Source: an uncultured Clostridia bacterium (GTDB lineage: Bacteria > Bacillota > Clostridia > Oscillospirales > Acutalibacteraceae). Taken from it: a stretch of DNA of 64,000 bases. The position numbers and the translations under genes were made by a program. The notes beneath the pieces are model-generated. The model saw only the letters and a program-made list of their open reading frames with translations. It made no database searches and had not been told where the DNA came from. The stretch spans positions 1-64,000 of the forward strand of contig CAMHAH010000014.1 in the NCBI GenBank assembly GCA_946183365.1, in the 5' to 3' direction. Position 1 is the first letter of the stretch, and every line of letters starts with the position of its first letter. Shown here one piece after another: positions 16,423 through 25,216 of this stretch.

Positions 16423-17559
16423 ATGAGCATACTTAAAGCAGACAGCAGGATGGATAACGATAAAAAAGAGTTCGACTTACAGGAATATCTGACGCGCGGA
16501 GTTGAGCGCGTAGTATCCGAGGCGCTGAGGGCAACTCTCAAGGACCCCAAAGAGAGCGCCTTTATGCTGAAATTCTCCGCCGCAACCAAAGCAGCGGCAA
16601 AAAGGAGAAGAAAGCTCGAAGAAAGCGGAGAGCATATCCCTACATTTCTGATCGCGAGCATCACCAGTGAATGTAACCTTCACTGTGCCGGCTGTTATTC
16701 ACGGTGCAACCACGCGACCGTGGACGCGGTGCCCGTCTGTCAGCTCACAGGCGAAGAATGGCTGCGTATTTTCAACGAGGCGGATGAGCTGGGTATCAGC
16801 TTCATACTTCTCGCGGGCGGCGAGCCGATGCTCAGGCGCGATATCATCGAAGCGGCGGCAAAGAAGCCGAATATCCTCTTCCCTATCTTCACGAACGGCA
16901 CCTATATGGATGAAAAGTACTTTGAGCTGTTCGACAAAAACCGCAACCTCCTGCCCGTGATGAGTATTGAGGGCGAGAGGGAGATCACCGACAAAAGGCG
17001 AGGCGAAGGCATCTATGATAAGCTTATCGGCAACATGGATGAGCTGCACCGCAGAGGGCTGATCTTCGGAGCGTCAGTCACCGTGACCAAAGAAAACATC
17101 AGAGAGGTCTCATCAGACAGCTTCCTGCAAAAGCTGTCCGACCGCGGATGCAAGGCGGTGATCTTCGTAGAGTTCGTCCCTGTTACCGACGACAGCAAGG
17201 AGCTCGCCCCCGGAGATGAAGAGCGCGAGTATCTGCACGCAGAGATCATGAGGCTGAGAGAGGAACGCCCCGAGATGGTATATATCTCATTCCCGGGTGA
17301 TGAAAAAAGCTCCGGCGGCTGCGTCGCGGCAGGCAGAGGCTTCTTCCATATCAACTCTCACGGCGGCGCCGAGCCGTGTCCGTTCTCGCCGTATTCTGAC
17401 GTGAATGTTCGCAACACCTCTCTGCGTGAGGCTCTGAGGTCTCCGCTGTTTACCGCCCTGAGGGACGGCGGCGTCCTCATGGACGATCACGAGGGCGGCT
17501 GTGTTCTCTACGAAAAGCGCGAACTGGTAGAAGCCCTGCTCACAAGATCCCGTCAATAA
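16423..17559 (+). CDS. Radical SAM protein with C-terminal cysteine region
   Basis: 378 aa. The radical SAM cluster motif CNLHCAGC is at about 82-89, with the glycine-rich LLAGGEPMLRRD and PIFTNGTYM strands downstream as expected. C-terminal cysteines (SGGCVAAGRGFF, GGAEPCPFSPYSD, GGCVLYEKR) resemble a SPASM/Twitch-type auxiliary-cluster region. The N-terminal ~65 residues are helical and family-specific. It follows the transhydrogenase-like operon by about 70 bp with RBS AAGGAGA and may be co-transcribed. The substrate is unknown; no peptide or cofactor gene is adjacent. Confidence 0.8.
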   Translation: MSILKADSRMDNDKKEFDLQEYLTRGVERVVSEALRATLKDPKESAFMLKFSAATKAAAKRRRKLEESGEHIPTFLIASITSECNLHCAGCYSRCNHATVDAVPVCQLTGEEWLRIFNEADELGISFILLAGGEPMLRRDIIEAAAKKPNILFPIFTNGTYMDEKYFELFDKNRNLLPVMSIEGEREITDKRRGEGIYDKLIGNMDELHRRGLIFGASVTVTKENIREVSSDSFLQKLSDRGCKAVIFVEFVPVTDDSKELAPGDEEREYLHAEIMRLREERPEMVYISFPGDEKSSGGCVAAGRGFFHINSHGGAEPCPFSPYSDVNVRNTSLREALRSPLFTALRDGGVLMDDHEGGCVLYEKRELVEALLTRSRQ

Positions 17560-17581
17560 TACCGATTTGAGGAAAATTGCT

Positions 17582-17832
17582 ATGAAATATTATGATATCG
17601 TCAACGGACCTGAGAAGGTATCTTCCGTCATCATGGGCTGTATGCGTATGCCCGCTTTATCGGTGGACGAAGCGGCAACTATGATCGGCACCGCGTTTGA
17701 GCTTGGTATAAACTTCTTTGACAACGCGACCTGCTACGGCGAGAACTCAGAGGCTGTGACGCGGCGAAGGCTGAGCTGACCCATAATGAATGGTATAAGC
17801 TGTATCTCGCCTCGGGCAAGCATCTTCCGTAA
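17582..17832 (+). pseudogene. Aldo/keto reductase remnant with internal deletion
   Basis: The start encodes a normal aldo/keto reductase N-terminus (VSSVIMGCMRMP, FELGINFFDNATCYG with the active-site Asp, Asn-Ala-Thr and Tyr region), then runs into a stop at 17779 after CYGENSEAV. In another frame, from about 17760 to 17832, the DNA encodes AELTHNEWYKLYLASGKHLP-stop, a plausible C-terminus of the same family. About 230 middle codons are missing and the two ends are out of frame, so this is an internal-deletion pseudogene. It may once have been co-transcribed with the radical SAM gene. Confidence 0.8.
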
Positions 17833-17885
17833 CAGGATCGGAACGTGTTTCATACAGAAACGAAAAACACATAATAAACGACCCG

Positions 17886-17927
17886 CCTCCTATAGCAGAA
17901 CGACAGAACTGCCGTAGGAGGTTTTGT
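17886..17927 (+). terminator. Intrinsic terminator after the aldo/keto reductase remnant
   Basis: CCTCCTA-TAGCAG pairs with CTGCCG-TAGGAGG, followed by TTTTGTT. Confidence 0.75.
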
Positions 17928-17946
17928 TATGTTTCGCTGACATATA

Positions 17947-18104
17947 ATACTAATTTCAAATAAAAAGCTTTAATAAGATGTTAACGGAAAATCTTGCAGA
18001 ACGCGGCGGAAGGCGCGGGCAGGCTGGCGCCTGTCAAGCCTGACAACAAAGTTATGCGAGATTTTCAGCAACAGATGTTAAAGGGTTTTATTTGAAATTA
18101 GTAT
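17947..18104. mobile_element. Complete MITE-like palindromic element, 158 bp
   Basis: Terminal inverted repeats ATACTAATTTCAAATAAAA and its exact complement bound a 158-bp imperfect palindrome with a central CAGGCTGGCGCCTG hairpin. The interior (TTAACGGAAAATCTTGC, CAGGCTGGCGCCTGTCAAG) is shared with the copy at 57916-58074. No reading frame is present. The ends contain TA at both tips, consistent with a Tc1/mariner-like (IS630 family) target preference. Confidence 0.8.
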
Positions 18105-18248
18105 AAGCTCATATTTCCCATACCGAATATTAATGCGTTAAAACGCTGAAATCTTGCAACTGTTTTTATATCGGATTGCAAAAATCAGCCGTTCACCCTC
18201 AACAAATTAGCAAAATTATATAAACATTTGAAAATGAGCAAAAAAATC

Positions 18249-18277
18249 TTGCAAAAAAGCGCTTTATCATATATAAT
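18249..18277 (+). promoter_or_regulatory. Sigma-A-type promoter for gdhA
   Basis: TTGCAA (18249-18254), 17 bp, TATAAT (18272-18277). The ~75-nt leader ends with TTAGGAGGTATATTTT before the ATG. The region 18105-18248 is A/T-rich without further recognisable elements. Confidence 0.7.
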
Positions 18278-18356
18278 GCTACTTGTGCAAGGTTTTTCTT
18301 TGGGTCAATACCCGAAGAGGCAATATAATATGGCATTAAATTAGGAGGTATATTTT

Positions 18357-19700
18357 ATGTCTTATGTTGATGAAGTAATCGCAAAAGTAAAAGAAAAGAA
18401 CGCTTCCGAGCCTGAATTCTTACAGACAGTAGAAGAGGTACTCACCTCTATCCGTCCCGTAATCGAGGCTGACGAGGCTAAATACCGCAAGCTGGCTCTG
18501 CTCGAGCGCATCACCGAGCCCGAGAGACAGATCAAGTTCCGCGTTCCGTGGGTAGACGATAACGGTCAGGTACAGGTAAACATCGGTTACCGCGTACAGT
18601 TCAACTCCGCTATCGGCCCGTACAAGGGCGGCTTACGTTTCCATCCGTCCGTATATATCGGTATCATCAAGTTCCTCGGCTTTGAGCAGATCTTCAAGAA
18701 CAGCCTGACAGGCCTGCCAATCGGCGGCGGCAAGGGCGGCTCTGACTTCGACCCCAACGGCAAGAGCGATATGGAGATCATGCGTTTCTGCCAGAGCTTC
18801 ATGACTGAGCTGTTCCGTCACATCGGTCCCGACACCGACGTTCCCGCCGGCGACATCGGCGTAGGCGGCAGAGAGATCGGCTACATGATGGGTCAGTACA
18901 AGCGCATCCGTGACTGCTATGACGGCACTCTCACCGGTAAGGGCACACAGAACGGCGGTCTCGCAGGCCGTGCAGAGGCTACAGGCTACGGCGTAGTATT
19001 CTATGCCCGTGAGATGCTCAAGCACTTCGGCGAGGAGCTCAAGGGCAAGACAGTCGCTCTCTCAGGCTTCGGTAACGTTACATGGGGCACCGCTCTCAAG
19101 CTCAACGAGCTGGGCGCTAAGGTCATCACCATCTCAGGTCCCGACGGCTACATCCTCGACGAGGACGGCATCAGCGGCGACAAGGTAGATTATCTGCTCG
19201 AGCTGCGCGGCTCAGGCAAGAATATCTGCGAGCCCTATGCACAGAAGTATCCGAACGCTAAGTTCTTCAAGGGTGAGAAGCCCTGGGGCGTTAAGGCTGA
19301 CCTGTACATCCCCTGCGCTACTCAGAACGAGATCCGCATCGAGGACGCTCAGAAGATGGTCGCTAACGGCTGTAAGTTCCTGTGCGAGGCTGCCAATATG
19401 CCTACCACAAACGAGGCTATCGAGTATCTTAAGGAGAACGGCGTAGTCATAGGTCCCTCTAAGGCCGCTAACGCAGGCGGCGTTGCTTGCTCCTGCATCG
19501 AGATGAGCCAGAACGCTGCTCACGACATCTTCACTGAAGAAGACGTATTCAACAAGCTCGAGGCTATCATGGTCAACATCTTCAAGCAGTCCATCGCCGC
19601 TTGTGAGAAGTACAACCTCGGCGACGACCTCATCGCCGGCGCTAACATCGCGGGCTTTGAGAGAGTTGCTAACGCAATGCTCCTCCAGGGTATCGTCTGA
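18357..19700 (+). CDS. gdhA: Glutamate dehydrogenase (NADP-type, family I)
   Basis: A 447-aa hexameric-type enzyme interconverting glutamate with 2-oxoglutarate plus ammonia. Catalytic and substrate features include GPYKGGLRFHPSV, LPIGGGKGGSDFDPNGKS (active-site Lys), PAGDIGVGGREIGYMMGQY, and the Rossmann segment LSGFGNVTWGTALKLNELG. The overall length and the GFGNV motif fit NADP-dependent bacterial GdhA. Codon use favours a narrow set (ATC, CTC, AAG, GGC), consistent with high expression. It is monocistronic with its own promoter and a strong terminator. Confidence 0.97.
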   Translation: MSYVDEVIAKVKEKNASEPEFLQTVEEVLTSIRPVIEADEAKYRKLALLERITEPERQIKFRVPWVDDNGQVQVNIGYRVQFNSAIGPYKGGLRFHPSVYIGIIKFLGFEQIFKNSLTGLPIGGGKGGSDFDPNGKSDMEIMRFCQSFMTELFRHIGPDTDVPAGDIGVGGREIGYMMGQYKRIRDCYDGTLTGKGTQNGGLAGRAEATGYGVVFYAREMLKHFGEELKGKTVALSGFGNVTWGTALKLNELGAKVITISGPDGYILDEDGISGDKVDYLLELRGSGKNICEPYAQKYPNAKFFKGEKPWGVKADLYIPCATQNEIRIEDAQKMVANGCKFLCEAANMPTTNEAIEYLKENGVVIGPSKAANAGGVACSCIEMSQNAAHDIFTEEDVFNKLEAIMVNIFKQSIAACEKYNLGDDLIAGANIAGFERVANAMLLQGIV

Positions 19701-19782
19701 TAACCGAGAGATACATTATCCGCTGATTTGACCGGCGGACGCACACAGATCAAATAATAATTTGATAATGTAGCAGATAGTT

Positions 19783-19815
19783 ATGGCTCCCCAACCCGGG
19801 GAGCCATATTTTATC
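19783..19815 (+). terminator. Intrinsic terminator of gdhA
   Basis: Perfect stem ATGGCTCCCC / GGGGAGCCAT with an AACCC loop, followed by ATTTTAT. Confidence 0.85.
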
Positions 19816-19863
19816 TGTTGATGTATTATAAAAACTCTGTTCAGCTCCTTGTATAGAGAGCCA

Positions 19864-19899
19864 TAAAAACGCCCCTCCGTTTGATACGAAGGGGCGTTT
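19864..19899 (-). terminator. Intrinsic terminator of ftsZ
   Basis: Minus strand: AAACGCCCCTTCG pairs with CGGAGGGGCGTTT, followed by TTA. It lies 25 bp after the ftsZ stop. Confidence 0.85.
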
Positions 19900-19924
19900 G
19901 AACTGCAGCTTATATTGAATTTCG

Positions 19925-21055
19925 TTATTTATTTGAATTGAAGATAGACATGATGTCATAGAAGCTGTCGTCATCATCAGTGCTGTCGACCTCAACAGCT
20001 GCGGGAGTAGAGGGAGCGGCAGGAGCCAGCGGGTCGGGAGCAGTAGCGGGATTGGATACGGGAGAAGAATTCGGGAACGCGCCTAAGTTGTCGTTGTTGC
20101 CGCCGCAGCCTGTGGCGATAACGGTAACGCTGATCTCGTCCTTCATATCCTCGTCGATGACAGCACCCCAGATGATGTTAGCGTCGGGAGCAGCCTTCTG
20201 CTGAACCATGGTAGAAGCCGCGTCGATATCGTCGAGGGTGATATCGGGAGAAGCGGTGATATTGATGATAACGCCTGTAGCGCCGTCGATAGAGGTCTCG
20301 AGCAGAGCCGAGGAGATAGCCATATCGGCGGCTACGACCGCCTTATCCTTGCCTGTAGCCTTGCCGATACCCATGTGAGCGAAGCCGGCGTCGCGCATGA
20401 TTGCGGAAACATCGGCGAAGTCGAGGTTTACAAGACCGGGAACAACGATGAGGTCGGATATACTCTGAACACCCTGACGAAGAACATCGTCAGCGATGAG
20501 GAAAGCGTTCTGTAAGGTGATGGTCTGATCCGAAACGTGCTTTAAGCGCTCGTTGGGAACGATGATGAGAGAGTCAACGCAGGCGGAGAGCTCGGCTATA
20601 CCCTGCTCAGCCTGAGCCATACGCTTCTTTCCCTCAAAGGCAAAGGGCTTGGTAACTACCGCTACGGTCAGGATACCCATATCCTTAGCGATCTTGGCAA
20701 CGATCGGAGCAGCGCCCGTACCGGTGCCGCCGCCCATACCTGCGGTGATGAATACCATATCCGTATCCTTCAACAGAGCCGCGATCTCTTCACGGTTCTC
20801 CTCAGCGGCAGCCTGTCCGACTGAGGGCATAGATCCCGCGCCCTTGCCGCGGGTAGCCTTTTCGCCTATCTGTATCTTCTCCTGAGCCTGAGAATAACGC
20901 AGAACGTGCTCGTCCGTATTCACGGCGATGAATTCTACGTTCTTAACATCCATTTTGATCATGCGGTTGACTGCGTTGCCGCCGCCGCCGCCTACACCGA
21001 TTACTTTGATTACCGGTAAACCGCTCGCGGGGTTCTTTTCAACTTCAAATGCCAT
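19925..21055 (-). CDS. ftsZ: Cell division protein FtsZ
   Basis: A 376-aa tubulin-like GTPase that forms the Z ring. GTP-binding and signature motifs are [13 protein letters not shown] (about 21-33) and [16 protein letters not shown] (about 106-121). The T7 synergy loop is seen in [15 protein letters not shown]. The C-terminus has a variable Ala/Pro-rich linker and ends in the acidic tail [17 protein letters not shown], likely the conserved C-terminal peptide that binds FtsA/SepF-type partners. RBS AAGGAGG. It is the last gene of the dcw cluster, about 230 bp after ftsQ. Confidence 0.97.
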   Translation of the reverse strand: MAFEVEKNPASGLPVIKVIGVGGGGGNAVNRMIKMDVKNVEFIAVNTDEHVLRYSQAQEKIQIGEKATRGKGAGSMPSVGQAAAEENREEIAALLKDTDMVFITAGMGGGTGTGAAPIVAKIAKDMGILTVAVVTKPFAFEGKKRMAQAEQGIAELSACVDSLIIVPNERLKHVSDQTITLQNAFLIADDVLRQGVQSISDLIVVPGLVNLDFADVSAIMRDAGFAHMGIGKATGKDKAVVAADMAISSALLETSIDGATGVIINITASPDITLDDIDAASTMVQQKAAPDANIIWGAVIDEDMKDEISVTVIATGCGGNNDNLGAFPNSSPVSNPATAPDPLAPAAPSTPAAVEVDSTDDDDSFYDIMSIFNSNK

Positions 21056-21284
21056 TTTTATCCTCCTTGTTTTTATACCGCTATCCTTTTGATAGGGTAC
21101 AGACAGGTTTCTGTTTTTATCTGAAAAAATTAAAATTCTTTTCTGTCATATTATAATTTAACACATCGGTGTGATAAATTCAATCTTTTTCTAAAACTTT
21201 TTCAAAAAATTGATAAAAATACACAGCGAAAATGCCGTAACACCCATTCAAGATGTCTACGATAACGAAATCTGCGCTAATTCA

Positions 21285-22481
21285 TCACCAATAATGGCCG
21301 TAGCCGTCCTCGTCATAGTAGTCATAGCCGAGATCTATCTCATCGCCGCCGGTGTTATAATCGTCGTTACCCGTCCATGTATAGTTGTCGGTCGTGACCG
21401 CGGGCTCTGTGGACGGCTGAGAGGGATCCTGAGTAGGAGCCTCGGTCGGGTGGAGCTGCTGCTCGTTGAAGTATGAGCGGCGGGTAGAATTGCAGCGCGA
21501 TACATCCAGTACGCCCTGGATCGAACCCGTCTTGTTCTTATCTATGTTCTCGTTGATTATGGTCATGGCGGTGCGCACCTTATAGTCGAGTTCCTCGGGT
21601 ATGCCGAGCTTGACCTTGATACGGTCGTCATATGTGAATGAGATATCGCCGGTATCCGTAGCGTCTATCTCCGTAATGCCCTGATAGCCGTTGTCGGCGA
21701 AGGTCTGGGTTATGCTGTCTATCATATCGAGCACGGTGTCGTCCTCATAGCTGACGTAGTCGCCGGGCTCGCCCGTGACGGGCTTGGGACCTATGAAAAT
21801 AGGCAGGTTGTAGCCGCCCTTATCGGCAGCCTTCTCGAGTATACGCCCCCTGGTGCTGATGACGAGGTACTCGGTGTCGCTCACCTTCACGAGATAGCCC
21901 TCGACCGCCTCGACTATACCTATCTTGATGGTATCGGGGATCTTGAAGCTGACATGAGCCTCTTCGACATATGGGAACTTGCTCACTATCTTCTTTTCAG
22001 CGGGGCGTTTAGGCGCGAGGAAGATATTCTGACCCTTGCCTATGCCGCACGCCTCGATGATCTCGGTCTCGGAGTACTTTGTACTGCCCGTGACCTCATA
22101 AGCCTGGGTCTTGAACAATACCGTAAGAGAGAGTATTATGCCCACCGCGAGTATTACGGTGGTGATGACCGCGTAGCTCATGATGCGTATCAGCTTGCGC
22201 TGTGTCGGAGAGAGCGGCTTGCGCTTCTCCTTCTTCTTACGCTCCCTCTTCTCGGCGGCGTACTGCTTTCTGCGTACCTTGCGCTCCTTGCGTTCGTCAA
22301 CATAGAAGTTGTTTGTGTCGTCTGAGAACTCAGAGAGCATCTCCTGATCATCGCGCCCGATATCGAGACCGAGCATACGGCGGTTCGATCTCTCGTCAGC
22401 GGGGGACTTTGACTGCCGTCTGCCGCGCGGCTGCTTCTTGCGCGTTGAGCCGAACAAGCCCCGTTTCTTTTTCTTAGCCAT
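21285..22481 (-). CDS. ftsQ: Cell division protein FtsQ/DivIB
   Basis: A 398-aa bitopic membrane protein. A long, very basic cytoplasmic N-terminus (KKKKRG, RKQPRGRR, about 1-95) precedes a single transmembrane helix (VITTVILAVGIILSLTVLF, about 100-118), then a POTRA domain with the family motif YEVTGSTKYSETEI and the DivIB beta region. The C-terminus is a Pro/Thr/Gly/Tyr-rich tail (GDDYNTGGDEIDLGYDYYDED), probably disordered outside the membrane. It assembles with FtsL and the septal PBP. Its place between murA and ftsZ fits the dcw order. Confidence 0.9.
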   Translation of the reverse strand: MAKKKKRGLFGSTRKKQPRGRRQSKSPADERSNRRMLGLDIGRDDQEMLSEFSDDTNNFYVDERKERKVRRKQYAAEKRERKKKEKRKPLSPTQRKLIRIMSYAVITTVILAVGIILSLTVLFKTQAYEVTGSTKYSETEIIEACGIGKGQNIFLAPKRPAEKKIVSKFPYVEEAHVSFKIPDTIKIGIVEAVEGYLVKVSDTEYLVISTRGRILEKAADKGGYNLPIFIGPKPVTGEPGDYVSYEDDTVLDMIDSITQTFADNGYQGITEIDATDTGDISFTYDDRIKVKLGIPEELDYKVRTAMTIINENIDKNKTGSIQGVLDVSRCNSTRRSYFNEQQLHPTEAPTQDPSQPSTEPAVTTDNYTWTGNDDYNTGGDEIDLGYDYYDEDGYGHYW

Positions 22482-22532
22482 TATCTATTTTCACCCTTTC
22501 CGTATCGGGAAGAGAATTCCTTTATTTTAGTA

Positions 22533-23786
22533 TCAGATTTTCTTGATATCCGCGCCGAGCGAGGAGAGCACAAGCTCCATATCCTCATAGCCCCTCTCGA
22601 GGTACTCTATACCGCGTATCCTGCTCTCGCCGTCAGCGCACAGGGCGGCTACCACAAGAGCGGCAGCCCCGCGAAGGTCGTGAGCCGTGACCTCGGCGCT
22701 GAGCAAGCGCCTTACGCCGTCTACCACGGCGACCTTGCCCTCTACGCGGATATTGGCGCCCAGCCTGCACAGCTCGCTTACATGGCTGTATCGGCTGAGG
22801 AACATATTCTCGACGAATACCGTCATGCCGTCGGCTACAGCCGCCATGCTCATGATGGGAGCCTGAGCGTCGGTCGGAAAGCCGGGATACGGCATAGTGC
22901 GTATAAGCTTAGGAGCGGTGAGACGGTAAGGCGCGCTCAGGCGCAGACCGTCGCCGCTGATATCTATATAACAGCCGCTGTCCCTGAACACAGGGAGCAC
23001 CGACTCAAGATGCGATGGTACAACGCCCGTAAAGCGGACGTCTGAGCCCGTGACCGCCGCCGCCGACATCAAGGTCGCCGCAACGATACGGTCGGGGATT
23101 ATCGAGTGAGAGGCGGGGTGAAGATCACTCGTGCCCTCAATAACTACGGTACTGCCGCCCGCTCCGCTTATCCTCGCGCCGCAGGCGTTGAGGAAGTCGG
23201 CGAGATCAACTATCTCGGGTTCTCTGGCGGCGTTTGAGACGGTAGTGGTGCCGCGCGCCGTCGCCGCGGCTATCATGATATTCTCGGTAGCGCCGACCGA
23301 GGGTATCGGCAGAGAGATATCTGCGCCGTGCAGACAGTCGTCTATAGAGCAGTCAAGCACGCCGTGCTCCTCGTTTATATCCACGCCCATCTGACGAAGG
23401 GCGCTCAGATGCAGGTCGATGGGTCTCGGACCGAGCTCACATCCGCCGGGGAAGGTCATCCTTACCCGATCGAAGCGCGCCACCATAGCGCCGAGGAAGA
23501 TTATCGACGAGCGCATACGGTGCATGAGCTGTGAGGGTATCTCAGAGCGGCTCAGAGAGCCTGTATCGACGATGACGGTGCCGTCCTCGCGCTTAGCCTT
23601 GCAGCCTATGTATCTGAGAATATCCAGCGAAGCCTCAACGTCGCTGAGCCTCGGGCAATTGAACAAAACGCTCTCGCCGCCGCACAGCAAGGTAGCCGCG
23701 AGTATAGGCAGGGTACTGTTCTTTGAGCCTTGCACCTTCACCTCGCCCGAAAGTCTCTTTCCACCGTCTACAACGAATACCGACAT
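22533..23786 (-). CDS. murA: UDP-N-acetylglucosamine 1-carboxyvinyltransferase MurA
   Basis: A 417-aa EPSP-synthase-fold enzyme carrying out the first committed step of peptidoglycan synthesis (enolpyruvyl transfer to UDP-GlcNAc). Substrate-binding QGSKNSTLPILAATLL is at the N-terminus (Lys-Asn pair). The active-site loop is FPGGCELGPRPIDLH (about 113-127) with the catalytic Cys that fosfomycin alkylates. The C-terminal GFPTDAQAPIMSM is also typical. RBS GAGAGGGTG. It is located in the dcw cluster between murG and ftsQ. Confidence 0.96.
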   Translation of the reverse strand: MSVFVVDGGKRLSGEVKVQGSKNSTLPILAATLLCGGESVLFNCPRLSDVEASLDILRYIGCKAKREDGTVIVDTGSLSRSEIPSQLMHRMRSSIIFLGAMVARFDRVRMTFPGGCELGPRPIDLHLSALRQMGVDINEEHGVLDCSIDDCLHGADISLPIPSVGATENIMIAAATARGTTTVSNAAREPEIVDLADFLNACGARISGAGGSTVVIEGTSDLHPASHSIIPDRIVAATLMSAAAVTGSDVRFTGVVPSHLESVLPVFRDSGCYIDISGDGLRLSAPYRLTAPKLIRTMPYPGFPTDAQAPIMSMAAVADGMTVFVENMFLSRYSHVSELCRLGANIRVEGKVAVVDGVRRLLSAEVTAHDLRGAAALVVAALCADGESRIRGIEYLERGYEDMELVLSSLGADIKKI

Positions 23787-23852
23787 ACTGACACCCTCTC
23801 CAAAAGCTCTTGCTCTTTATTCTATGCAAGAGATACGGGAAAGGTGTTTTTT

Positions 23853-24068
23853 AATTAGGAATTAGGAATTAGGAATGAGGAGTTAGGAGTGAGGAATTAG
23901 GAGTGAGGAGTTAGGAGTTAAGGGAACATAACGCCTCCCTTTTCTAAGGGAGGGGGACCGCGTCAGCGGTGGAAGGTTCAAACCCCCAGTCGCTTCGCGA
24001 CAGCCCCCTTAGGAAAGGGGGCCTATATCGGGTGTGGGCAACGCCCACCATAAACTCCTCACTCCTAC
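23853..24068. repeat. Heptamer-bounded repeat element, copy A (left of murG)
   Basis: Arrays of the 7-bp unit GGAGTTA/GGAGTGA/GGAATTA (23853-23930) bound a ~130-bp core (starting AAGGGAACATAACGCC and containing CTCCCTTTTCTAAGGGAG, TCGCTTCGCGA and GGGCGTTGCCC-type hairpins). The other end carries the inverted heptamers (ACTCCTCACTCCTA). The core is nearly identical, in inverted orientation, to 25290-25480. Confidence 0.85.
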
Positions 24069-24075
24069 CTGATTA

Positions 24076-25200
24076 TTACCCTTCTTTCAAGACCTCTTTT
24101 ACGGTCTTGTAGATACGCTCGTTGGCGTCGGTTATCGCCATGCTCTGGGCGTTGCGGCGATACTCAGCGAGCACCGAGGGGTCAGCCATCATGCTGTCTA
24201 CGGTCTCGATGAGCTTCTCGCCCGTGAGGTCCTTTTCTTCTATACACATAGCCGCCTTCTGTCTTACCATCGACATGGCGTTGTGGTACTGGTGGTTCTC
24301 GGCGACGAACGGCGAGGGTATCAGCACCGCGGGTCTGCCCTTAGCCTGTATCTCAGAGAGCGTGATAGCTCCCGCTCTGGCTATGACCAGATCACAGGCG
24401 GCGAGGCAGTCCTCCATATTGTCGATGTATTGGCGGACGTCAAGGTTGTCGCATTTATCGAGGTCAACGCCTTTTTCCTTTAATAGGTCGGGCATCCACT
24501 TCGCGTTCTGACCGTAGGCGTGGATATGATAATATCTCTTGTCCTTGGCTGAACGCGCCAAAAGCTCGGCGACGGATCTGTTAATACAGTCAGCGCCGAG
24601 AGAGCCGCCGAAGCTGAGGATAACGGGTTTAGAGCCGTCCAGACCCAGCCGCTTTACAGCGTCGGGGTGCTTTGAAGCGAGGATCGCGGGACGGATGGGG
24701 TTGCCTGTCAGCACGAACTTCGCCTTATCGGTAAATCGCGGCTGAGCGTCGGCGTTCGCGAGCATAACTCTGCTCACGCGTGAAGCGAGCATTTTATTGG
24801 TCACGCCGGGATAGGCGTTCTGTTCATGTACCACAGCCTTATAGCCGAGGTCGCAGGCAGCCATGATGACAGGCCCGCTGACATAGCCGCCGGTACCGAT
24901 ACAGATATCGGGGTCGAACTCCCTGATGATCTTCTTAGCGGCTCCGCGTGAAGCGAACGAGTAATAGACGGTCTTGATATTGTGGACGATGTCAGAGGGC
25001 TTGAAGCCCCTGTAAAAGCCCGATATAACGACGGACTTTATCGGGAAACCCGCCTGCTTGACCAGCCTCTGCTCCATACCGTCGCGGTTGCCGATAAACA
25101 GGAACTCGGAGTCGGGCTCCATCGCCTTTATATATCCCGCGATAGCGATAGCGGGGTTGATATGTCCGGCAGTACCGCCGCCGGCAAGTAATACTTTCAT
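24076..25200 (-). CDS. murG: UDP-GlcNAc:lipid I N-acetylglucosaminyltransferase MurG
   Basis: A 374-aa GT-B glycosyltransferase making lipid II at the membrane. The donor/lipid motifs are VLLAGGGTAGHINPAIAIA (about 3-21), IGTGGYVSGPVIMAA and HEQNAYPGVTNKML. The C-terminal G-loop region is LSFGGSLGADCINRSV, with ARAGAITLSEI for UDP-GlcNAc. RBS AAAGGTGACC before the ATG. Unusually, both flanks carry heptamer-bounded repeats in opposite orientation, separating it from ftsW and murA by about 300 bp on each side. Confidence 0.97.
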   Translation of the reverse strand: MKVLLAGGGTAGHINPAIAIAGYIKAMEPDSEFLFIGNRDGMEQRLVKQAGFPIKSVVISGFYRGFKPSDIVHNIKTVYYSFASRGAAKKIIREFDPDICIGTGGYVSGPVIMAACDLGYKAVVHEQNAYPGVTNKMLASRVSRVMLANADAQPRFTDKAKFVLTGNPIRPAILASKHPDAVKRLGLDGSKPVILSFGGSLGADCINRSVAELLARSAKDKRYYHIHAYGQNAKWMPDLLKEKGVDLDKCDNLDVRQYIDNMEDCLAACDLVIARAGAITLSEIQAKGRPAVLIPSPFVAENHQYHNAMSMVRQKAAMCIEEKDLTGEKLIETVDSMMADPSVLAEYRRNAQSMAITDANERIYKTVKEVLKEG

Positions 25201-25216
25201 ATGGTCACCTTTTTTC

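Noticed and set aside
23850..23935. Heptamer arrays GGAGTTA/GGAGTGA as a CRISPR or origin iterons
   Set aside because: The repeats are contiguous without spacers, and the same arrays occur as inverted boundaries of several intergenic elements.
23970..24000. tRNA T-arm lookalike (GGTTCAAACCC) inside the repeat core
   Set aside because: The flanking bases do not pair as a T stem, and no acceptor, D or anticodon arms are present; both copies lie in repeats.
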